DNA of 64,000 nucleotides from Citrus sinensis (Eukaryota > Streptophyta > Magnoliopsida > Sapindales > Rutaceae), in the NCBI RefSeq assembly GCF_022201045.2, contig NC_068558.1:7469501-7533500 (forward strand), in the 5' to 3' direction. Shown here piece after piece: positions 55,081 to 64,000 of this stretch. Each line of letters opens with the position of its first letter. Position 1 is the stretch's first letter. A program made the translations under genes and the position numbers. The notes under the pieces were generated by a model. The model made no database searches and had not been told where the DNA came from. It worked only from the letters and a program-made list of their open reading frames with translations.

Positions 55081-58000
55081 AATCATAAATTAGAGGTATC
55101 CAATCTAACTTTTACAAATCCAATTTAGGCTTCATTTGAGGTTAAGGTTGAAAACTCTGTAAGATGTTTATTTCATATATATATATTTTACAAAAGTAGT
55201 GTATGGTAAATTTTTTTAAAATGGTTTATTTCATAATTCATTCTATTTTGATAGCAACTTTTAAAAGAATATGGAAGATTGCTTTTTATAAATAGCTTAT
55301 TAGATAAAATCAGTACGCCTTTTAAAAGTTCTTATTACAACCTTATTACTTTAATAAAAAGATAATTATGTTCTATTTTTTCATAAACCCTAATATAAAA
55401 TCTATTAGATATCATGTTACCACCCAACTGCTACATATTTTCTCTAGTATCAAAATTGATCTAAAAAGTTCATATTTTTTGTATTTCATGTTTATTTTTT
55501 ATCATAAGATTCAATAAACACTTGCATATGAATGTGATAGATATTTCTTTTTATTTAATTTGGAAGTCCGTGTTAGTATAAATTTTTATGTATAAATACT
55601 TATTATATTTTATGTAACAAAATATAAAGTTTATTAGATTTCATTTGATTGAATTTGTTCACTTTGTATAATTTTATGTGTTTTAAAAAAGGCATATCTA
55701 AATAATTTTATTAAACTTATTCTAGAAAATAAAAGACAATTTAAATGTATATCTATTTTGTGATTATATAATAAAAAAACACTTTGTAATAAAATTCACC
55801 AAATGCATGTATTATGTTTTTTAAACTTACAACAAGTGCAATATTGTAATTTACCAAACACCAAACAACTTTTTTAAAGTAATTTATTTCATCTGTATAG
55901 CAGAACTAACTTATTTCATCTACCACCACATTTCCAATTGACCTCTAGGTGATTGAATTTTGCTACTTGTGCCAAATTGTGAAAATTTAGAAGTCTATGC
56001 ATCCTTTGGTGTTTTCCCATTAGTCTCACATTTTGGCTTGATAACTCGCCGATTTTTCATTCAATTTCTTCTCCAATAATCCAATCATTTTCTTCAATTA
56101 GTCATTAATTTTCATTTAATTTATTCTTCTACAATGTTTTTAGTTAAAATGTCACCAAATATGTTGACACTCTACCAATGAGAGCAATATTAGTTATATA
56201 CCTTTATAATAACCAATGAGGATATTTTAGATTACCCCTCATGAATTGATTATCTTTAAATTGTTTCATTATTTTTAAAAACCTTAAGTTATTCTCCTTT
56301 TTTTTTTTTTCAAAAGATAAGAGAAAAATATTTATTTTTCTTAACAAAAATGGAGGTCAATTGAAATTTTTAAAAATAAATGGGACTATTTAAAAATAAT
56401 CAATTGACAAGAGATAATCTAAAATTAACCATAATAAATTATAATCCTTTCAACTTGAAAAAAAAATTAAATTAAAATTAAAGAAAGTGCCATGTCAATA
56501 GGTATTATGGATAACCCCCTAACACCCAATCAGGTCAAAAACTGTACCAAACCGTATGATGATGATTCATCACCACCTTAGCTTCACCGTTGGCTCATGG
56601 GCCCAGTCAAGCGAGTCTATCTCAGCCCTGGCTCGGCTCGGCTCGGCTCAACTAAATATAATACAACTCAATTGTTCTTACTTATTACGTTAATGTGTAT
56701 GTCGATGCAGGATTATAAATTACGTAGGCATCATCAATTATGGTGATGTACATGAAGTGAGTCATGTCTATAAATGGATATGATGATTTGAATATTTGAT
56801 GCTGAATCAAATGGCTGTCGTGGGTCCTATTCTCATCGTAAGTAATTGTTTGATTTAAGGAGAAGGAAAGCCATCTTCTACTTGGCATACCACAATTTTG
56901 CACTTGTACGATTTCTCCAATTTCCTTTTTCTTATTTTTATAGTTATTACTATTTAATTAACTTGAAAGCTAAGAATTAAATAATCAATCTCCTATCACG
57001 TGAAACACAACCAAATGTGAATCCATAGATGGTCCTTCAAATTTTAACATTTTTTTCTTTTCAAATTTTGAGAGCCAAGATTTGAGTTTGATAGGTGGAG
57101 ATATTTGAATTTACTAATTTATTCTTTATATCTTTTTTAAATTAATAATTTTATTATCTAAATAATTTTTAAAAAATTACTTAATTAACCATGAAAATAT
57201 TTGGTATTACTAACTAATATTTCATTCATTCAGATATATTTTTTTACTTGCAAATAATTGGTCTTACTAACTAAAAGGAACAAAATTCACGATTTAAAAA
57301 TAAATATCAATAATTTTTTTATCATTTATTAAAAGTTAATAAATATTAAAAAAATTGATTTTTACCAAACAAAAAGGCCAATAGATAGTATTAAAAAAAA
57401 GTTTCTCGTATAATGAAAATATAAATAAAGATCACGATGTACTAAGAAAGATAAAAAAATAAATTCAAAAGAGAGTAAAATTGAGTGTTTAGTTTACCGA
57501 ATGTGAGAGTAGAGAGAGAATATACAATTGTAAGGTAGAAGGAAAAAGAGATTATTGAGGGGTAATTTTGAGATTTTTAATTTTTAATAATGAATTTATT
57601 TCTTAAAATAGGTTTAAAGAAAAAATTTGTGGGTTAAAATAACATACCTTATATAAATGTGAGTGTATGCGCGCGTATAATTCATATATTTAGTCTAATG
57701 TTATCTAATATAATCTAATCAATAAACAATTACACAAAATCAACTCTAGATTCAAATATTATGTATGCATCTCATTTTCTTATCGAATTTTTGTTGATGT
57801 TATCTCACTCTTCTCAAAATATCATCCTAATTTTATAAGATTCCAATTTGTTCATCGACTTGAAATGGCAAAAAAAAAATTGAAAAGTGAGAAAAGTATG
57901 CTTTAACTTGAAGAGTTTTATAACAAAGCCCACCTGAAAGATACGTGTTTCATTGTGATTGAAGAGATAATGCAATGGGTACACAGTATAAAAGAACAGA

Positions 58001-58346
58001 GTCCAAGCGTAGCAATCATTAACAATTGCTGAAGAGTATATTAAAAGCTAACCAAAACCGAAGACTCTTCGCATCAAACCAAGGGAGAAGACTCAAAAAG
58101 CCAAGCCAATAAAAATAAGTTGTTTTTATTTCTTTATGGTTTCTTGTAGCCAAGCCAACTAATTAATTTAAAGTTGAGATTTGGAGATAACAAAGAGAGA
58201 AGGAAATTCATATTCAAATGACTCCAAGGAGTTGGCCTTGGTAAAAACAATGACCAAACAACTCCCACCTTGCAAACTTTTGTTAGTTTTTAGTTGTTGG
58301 CCAATCCATTCATCAAACTTAACCAACACCCAAAAACACACAAAAC

Positions 58347-58356
<10 letters not shown>
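55081..58356. other. Gene desert, right part, and upstream region of the membrane-protein gene
   Basis: AT-rich, no credible coding frame. A short (GGCTC)n-like run lies near 56628-56650. A TATA-like GTATAAAAGA at about 57986 is a possible promoter for the gene starting at 58552, but the distance is long. Confidence 0.45.

Positions 58357-58377
<21 letters not shown>
58357..58377. repeat. (AG)n microsatellite in probable 5' UTR
   Basis: About 21 bases of AG repeats, 195 bases upstream of the start codon at 58552. GA tracts are common in plant 5' UTRs. Confidence 0.95.
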
Positions 58378-58551
58378 TAGCAAAAGCCACAAGCAAAATC
58401 CCCATCAAAGAAAAAGAGGAGGAAACATCAATGCCTTGCACATTGTGATCGAATTTCTCTTATCATAAACAAAGCGCCTTCTAGGTGAGACACTCATTTC
58501 ATGCTTAATAATTTTTGCTCTCAAAGAACGCAAGAAACTCCAAGAATCCCA

Positions 58552-59541
58552 ATGGCTAAAACAACCAAGATCATCAGAAGATCAATCTACATATTCCTTC
58601 AAAATTATCAACACTTTACGACAACTGTTGCTGTTCTTGCCATCCCTTTTGCAGCCTCAATTCTCCTCTCACAAGCCCTTGTTCCCTCTTCATCATCTCT
58701 GCTTCCTTTGATACACAATCCTCTGAAGACTCTCTTTCAAGCAGCTGGCTTCCCTCCATCTTCAGAATTCTTCAGTATCCTCAGCTTGAAGCTCTCTCAA
58801 ACAATCTCTGCATCAATCTTTACATTGCCATTCTCCCTCACCTTTTTGCTTCTTGCAAAGGCATCAATCATTCAAGTCTTGAGACAGCATAAACCAACAT
58901 TCCCACCTTCATTTTCTTCTCTTTTTTCAGCTTTCAGTCCTCTTTTTCATACCTACATATGCAACTCATTCTTGATTCTCTCCGCAAACGCGACCGTCTT
59001 TTCTCTCTTACTCATTGCCTTTAACTTTCTCGAAGGATCTGGCTTCTCTTCTCCCAATTGTATCCTCTTCTTGTCAGCAGCGGGAGCAGTTCTTTATTCA
59101 ATTGTGCTCGCAAATGCCCTCATTATAAGCAACTTGGCCTTGATTATATCCGGCATGGAAAGCTGCGGCGGGTACTTGGCAATTCTCAAGGCTTGTGTTC
59201 TCATAAGGGGAAGAACATCAGTGGCACTATCGCTGGCTCTGCCTGCCAATTTGGTATTGGCTGGAATTGAAGCCCTGTTCCAATACAGAATTGTAAGAGC
59301 TTACCGACTAGGGGGCGTGGCTAGCCATTCGATGGCCTTTGAGGGGATGTTCATAGCTTACTTGTATTCAATTTCCGTTGTTCTTGATACTGTTATCAGT
59401 TGCATGTTCTACAAAAGCTGCAAGATTGGTTCTTGGATAGAACAAGAAGACAGAATCTCATACTACTCTAACCAAACTGACACGGCAGGAGAAGATAAAG
59501 AAGGGTATGTGAATTTGAAGAATTGTGAAGAAAATGTTTAG
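58552..59541 (+). CDS. Polytopic membrane protein of unknown function
   Basis: A single exon of 329 residues from ATG 58552 (MAKTTKIIRRSIYIFLQNYQ); an in-frame ATG at 58501 would add 17 residues of less typical sequence. About six hydrophobic segments are visible, including VAVLAIPFAASILLSQAL, FTLPFSLTFLLLAKA, LILSANATVFSLLLIAF, LSAAGAVLYSIVLANAL, LSLALPANLVLAGIEALF and YLYSISVVLDTVISCMFY. No catalytic motif is apparent. The pattern fits a plant-specific transmembrane family; by position it would be the counterpart of At5g61340, which I recall as a transmembrane protein, though I cannot verify that. An abundant Ser/Leu composition and clean start support a real gene. Confidence 0.82.
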   Translation: MAKTTKIIRRSIYIFLQNYQHFTTTVAVLAIPFAASILLSQALVPSSSSLLPLIHNPLKTLFQAAGFPPSSEFFSILSLKLSQTISASIFTLPFSLTFLLLAKASIIQVLRQHKPTFPPSFSSLFSAFSPLFHTYICNSFLILSANATVFSLLLIAFNFLEGSGFSSPNCILFLSAAGAVLYSIVLANALIISNLALIISGMESCGGYLAILKACVLIRGRTSVALSLALPANLVLAGIEALFQYRIVRAYRLGGVASHSMAFEGMFIAYLYSISVVLDTVISCMFYKSCKIGSWIEQEDRISYYSNQTDTAGEDKEGYVNLKNCEENV

Positions 59542-59660
59542 AGGATAGTCATTTTTCATTTTATTTTTTTTTGTGGGGAAAATGGTTGCAAATGAATTGA
59601 AAAGAATAAGATTCATCGGCAACGTTTGTTTTTGTTGCTTGAGGTGAAGCAGGCAACTTC

Positions 59661-59691
<31 letters not shown>

Positions 59692-61545
59692 AACCCACAT
59701 AATTTGGGGTGATTAAATTTGGAGAGGCATTGAAGAAAAATTTAATTTACAAACGGTAAATTAATTGATGTTACAGCAAATTTCTTCTGTATTCAATCTA
59801 TTAATTTTCATCCCTCTTTTCACCTTGTAAATTGGCAAATGCTACAGTATGAATGAATTATACATATAAATTTCTTGTTGATAATTTTCCTGTTGTGAGA
59901 TTAAAAAAAAAAAAATGGCTTTGAATGTCATATCAAGCTACCAAATATAAGGTGACAAAGAAATGTGATGGTTACGCTAAAGATTTGTGGTGAAGTTAGG
60001 CTGGTTAGCAACGATACTCTTAACTTTTTTATTACAAATAATAATATTATATGGGGCAATTTATTCAAAAACTTTGTTCAAATTGGCGATTAATGAAAAG
60101 CTTTAAAAGCTAATTTGCCCTTTTATTAAGGCGACAACAGGGGCGGATAGGCTGTTTTTGCCACCACTACCAGCAGTTGGCTCAATGCCTAATCCTTTAT
60201 TTTTACCCTGACTTCTACCGCAAGTAAAAAAAGCAAGGCCTTCCAATGATCCGTAATTGACAAGAGTCATCTTTAGTCATTAGTTCTCACTTCTCAATCA
60301 CAAGATGAATTTTGAGTCATCAGTGGAAAGTCAATTAGGACAAAATATCATCGGGCCCGTTAATCAAAAGTTCTGAGTTTGCAGCCGTTCTATGATTTTT
60401 GTTTTTATTTATTTTTTCCCTGATGGAGGTTTGTCTGCAAATACGAGTATCTGATTATTGATTAAGAAAAATATGGTAGGTTTTCGTTATTTTGGATGCA
60501 TGGTTTATTCTGTTTCATAATTTAAATGATGTGCTGTGTAAAAATCTTGTGACTTGGCTTATGTTTGCCCCTATTGTGCAAAAAGTCTTGTGAGCTAGCT
60601 TACCGTATTGTGTGTCTACCGTGTGTTTGGTTGTGGTTCTTTATTGAAAATTTTGTGTCGTGTGCTAAAGGCAATTAATACAATAATGTATGATTAAGAT
60701 TTAGTAGTTTATCGAAATTGTCATAAAGTGAATCTAGTGATGCAATTTCTGAAGAATGGTAAAGGCAGAATAGTGAAAAGACGACGAGAAGCAATGACAA
60801 CACTTGAATCAAATTTTGATTGAAGAATTGAATGAAGGGAACAAGCGGCTTCAGACCTGCAGCCTCTATACTATATTACAATTACACTACAGGAAGCCCA
60901 TCTTCTAATTGCTCTATCTGAACCTGATCACTGTACAATATTTTTCGTGATGGGCTCCTGCCAAAAACTCTCAACTAATCAAAAGTAAAATAAAATTCTA
61001 TGTTACAAGAAAAAGAATTGAATCCTAACTAAGAGAGAGGTTAGATCTTTGTACATGGTTTCATGGTACAGGGAGATCCGAGTCTTCGTGCTTTACAATG
61101 CCAGAGGCCTCCCTGTTCTGGTGCGGAAAGAATTAGTAGAGCCAAAACCTAACTGCCTACATAGAGGGACTGTCAATGCCCAAGGACTACAAAATTTCTC
61201 CTGAAGATGACGTCAGACAGGCCAACCAATCTTCTTCATTGACCATGTAGGGGACCTGCACTGCATGTCAACCACTTTATCCACTCATCACGTGATGTAG
61301 TCAATGAGACCGGTCAAGCACTGATCAGAATCCCATCAAACATGTCAAGTCGGCAGGCCAGAAGGAGAGGCCCTTTTGCCTCATTTACATCACCATTCGA
61401 AGGCTTATCATGGCACCCACACTGGGCAGCAGGAGGTGTCAACCAGTCATGACAGCAGCATCTTTGCCGTCTTTCAAATAAAATATCACGGCAGACTTCT
61501 GCTGTATGGCGGGAGCTAAATTTCCCATGCGGAGACAGAAAGCAG
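59542..61545. other. Spacer with poly-A tract; 3' flanks of two convergent genes
   Basis: Follows the membrane-protein gene and includes a 26-base A run (59668-59693). The right part (about 60830-61545) is less AT-rich and is likely the formin 3' UTR on the minus strand. The 81-codon frame at 61314-61559 overlaps the formin stop in another frame and is not considered a gene. Confidence 0.5.
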
Positions 61546-63599
61546 TCAACCATCAGCAAACTTCACACTCTTCTTTGTAAGATTAATTCCCTTAGCCTTC
61601 TCCATCTCAGCCTCCTTCTCAGCTTTCTTCCTCTCCAATTCAGACTGTTTCACATTCTCTTCATGTGCTTTTCGGAACAACCTCACAAAATTTAACAGAG
61701 TTGCAGTAACTGCAGTGATCAGTCAAACAAATAAATGTAATCAGTTTTGGTATTTCCCCATGATACAAGCAAATGACTAACATATTAGAAACAAGATTAA
61801 CTAGAGTATACTCAAACTTCAGTCTAGATCTGCCTTCATGTCTTTCCCTTTCTTTTTTCTTTTGTCCTCAACCATCCCTACATTCATCCATCATACTAAT
61901 TGAGTCGGTCTCTCAAGAAAGCTAAATGCCTTACTTTGGTCTCAACAACACAGATTGTCATCCTCATTCACTCTCATCTTTAGAGTCTTCACCCAATCTT
62001 ACTTACCCCAGTGCTATTCCATTCCACACAAAACCATTTCTCACAAAATTAGCTTAATTAAATAGAATACATCATGGCCCTAGTTTTCAGATGAGGACTG
62101 ACTGTAGAAGAAACTAGCAAAAGACACAGGCATTAAGAAACATGCAGTGTCCCATAAGCTGTAGACACACTTCAATCTCTATCAAAATGAAAATTTATAC
62201 ATCAAACTGGAAAGCAGTGAGGATATTATGTCCATAATTTACCTTGCTCAAATGGGCAACGAGCAGGATCCTCACCAAAATATAATGCAAGGGCATCTGC
62301 ATTTCTACCCTGTCCACCAGATGATAGTGATTTAAGACGTGATCAGCACATCATGTTGATAATAAAAGATAAGGTATTGAGGAGACAATTTAAGAGAGAG
62401 CTTATTACCGCCACAGAATAGAGATTTGTTACAGATGCCACCTCAACCTCAGCAACAGAAATGAATCCTTTCAGTGTCTGAAATTATTATTATTGTTATT
62501 TTATAATGAAAAAAACAGGTGTTAGGAGAGTTTTAAAAAATGCAAGAAACCAGCAAAATAAAGGCCTAACTATCACTGCTACTTTTCTAGCTGAATAGAT
62601 AATAAGCTGATCTAAGGAAACTTGTAGCTGCTAACAGTATTTTAGCCTAGTGATATCACTTCCCTTCCCACCAAGTTATGCCAAAAGATGGAGATAAGAA
62701 ACAAAGCATCTGATAGTCCAACCAAAAAGGGCATAAAACGCTTAGTCTTATCTTGTCTAATGATCAGGAATCCCCCTCCCACTGTTTGGCAGATAGAGTA
62801 ATCACCAATTCCAGGCAAGACCCACAACCAAAAAAGATTAAAAAAAAAAAATGCCCAAGGTCCAGAAGAAATATAAAACCTTCGTGCAAATGACCCGAAG
62901 GAGTGGCTGGAGTTAACTTCCAAGTTATTTTGTTCGTCAGCCCACCAACCCCTTTGGGTTTCAAGAAGGAGAGGAAAAAGATGGCCCATGTACTAAAGTT
63001 GGAAGTTCTCCAACCCCACAAAAGAATATCATATCCCTTTTTACATCGAATTATTTGGAATGTCTCCAGTAATATTCTCAACCCTCAAGAAGCACAAGAA
63101 TAAAATACGTCTTTAAGGCAAGTGCTTTGCCATATAAACTTATCTTTACTCCAGTATTCTTGTTGACCCCTAAATTTTAAGGGCATATTAACACTATGTA
63201 ACAACTTAGAACTCTCAAGTAAAATTCATAGGTTGTCGAAGTGTAAAATTACTAGTAAATAGTTTTGAATAAGATCCAAAACTAGTTGTAAACTAAAGTT
63301 ATTGTCTTAAAGTTGGCAAAATAAACTATACCTTACAAAAAACTTCAGATACAGGTCCATCATTTTCAGACATAACAAGCTCCTGTCTAACCTTTTCTAA
63401 TCCCTTGATTATAGCCTGCATTTCTTCAGCTAAAGACTTCAATTGTATCTGCATTGCAGTGAGATCCCAGTGTAAACAAAAATAATAAAACTACAAAAAT
63501 ACAGATACATTGAAAACAAATTGATACCTTAGATGCTAGTTCAAGGCTAACAAGATCCAAGTGAAAATCCAGAAGTGCTGGAGTCTTAGCAGCAAGGAC
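61546..63599 (-). CDS. Class II formin, C-terminal part of the FH2 domain (gene runs off the right edge)
   Basis: Five minus-strand exons, 5' to 3': 63599-63528, 63448-63332, 62477-62409, 62309-62243 and 61709-61546 (stop TGA 61548-61546). All junctions keep frame, giving 162 residues. They match the end of a formin FH2 domain: TPALLDFHLDLVSLELASK, IQLKSLAEEMQAIIKGLEKV, ENDGPVSEVF, GRNADALALYFGEDPARCPF, then a charged helix (VRLFRKAHEENVKQSELERK) and a short basic tail. Formins nucleate and processively elongate actin filaments. The wording of the FH2 tail is that of plant class II formins (FH13/14/18/20 group). The start, any PTEN-like domain and the FH1 proline region lie beyond the window, and 63600-64000 appears to be intron. 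Confidence 0.9.
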
Positions 63600-64000
63600 C
63601 TGCTCCACAGAATGCACAGAATGCTTAAGTAAGAGAATCAACTAATATCATAATAGCGTTCACACAGAGAAGGGAGAGATGTATCCAGCAATGAAGATGA
63701 ACCTAATCTAGAATTGCCAGGCCCAGCAAGGTTTATTAAATCAGTAAGAGAGACGAGGTGACCAACATACATGAGATACATAAAAACAGTTGAATACTCT
63801 AAAAGAATGTAAAAGATGGAGATTCCTTTTTTAATGAACAAACTTCTGATATGAATCTAGGCATTCAAAGCCATTTCAAAATTTTCAACCATTGCGGATA
63901 CGAATAAAATGGAAAGAAGAATCAAGTCTAGATCTAGCCTATTGCTGATGTCTCCTCACATGCTGAAAGGAAAGTGCACAACAAGAGGATGATTGCTATC
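63600..64000. other. Probable formin intron up to the window edge
   Basis: No FH2-like codons in any minus-strand frame. The acceptor of the 63599-63528 exon (GAGCAG) lies at its left edge. The short open frames here have no domain signature. Confidence 0.55.

Noticed and set aside
61314-61559. 81-codon Cys-rich minus-strand frame
   Set aside because: It overlaps the formin stop codon in a different frame and lies mostly in the probable 3' UTR.
1-64000. CRISPR arrays, operons, riboswitches, rRNA genes
   Set aside because: None seen. The window is plant nuclear DNA, and the tandem repeats present are microsatellites or two-copy duplications. tRNA genes were not systematically searched because that needs a covariance model.

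Overview
The window is nuclear DNA from a flowering plant, almost certainly a eudicot. It has spliced genes with GT..AG introns, AT-rich spacers, plant-only families (TOC1/PRR, CrRLK1L kinase, xyloglucan xylosyltransferase, PPR, class II formin) and typical plant transposons. The gene complement would suit a Sapindales/rosid such as Citrus, but that is an impression and was not tested.

Layout. 1-1025: edge of a minus-strand LTR retroelement (start of gag, 5' LTR). 1026-1480: first copy of a direct repeat whose partner is at 18156-18630. 1857-8129: a foldback MITE split by a complete but dead Ty3/gypsy element (2007-7728; LTRs, PBS, PPT and ATTAC target duplication all visible). 8140-9300: decayed copia gag. 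10320-12010: terminal-inverted-repeat element. 13194-17670 (+): seven-exon NEN-type DEDDh exonuclease with a tandem repeat in intron 2 and a solo LTR in intron 6. 20345-26614 (+): eighteen-exon TPR-RING-LON protein. 27837-30491 (+): intronless ERULUS-like receptor kinase. 32336-33120 (+): small membrane protein. 34396-35772 (-): XXT5-like xylosyltransferase. 37449-38215: hAT relic. 38579-40060 (-): PPR protein. 40720-42789 (+): VTI1-type Qb-SNARE. 44108-48455 (-): clock gene TOC1. 49400-58500: gene desert with microsatellites, a diverged tandem duplication and interleaved inverted repeats. 58552-59541 (+): polytopic membrane protein. 61546-64000 (-): 3' end of a class II formin.

The genes are not an operon-like pathway. 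What links them is ancestry. From memory of Arabidopsis loci, ERULUS, the PPR gene, TOC1 and NEN2 lie together at At5g61350-At5g61390, and XXT5/NEN1 (At1g74380/At1g74390) and XXT3/NEN3 (At5g07720/At5g07710) are adjacent pairs. The window therefore looks like a less fractionated version of that ancestral block.

I found no convincing new biological system. The most useful observations are the repeat and transposon architecture, the exon-level gene models, and candidate regulatory structures near TOC1. All exon models were assembled by hand from splice signals, reading-frame continuity and family knowledge, with no alignment or transcript evidence.
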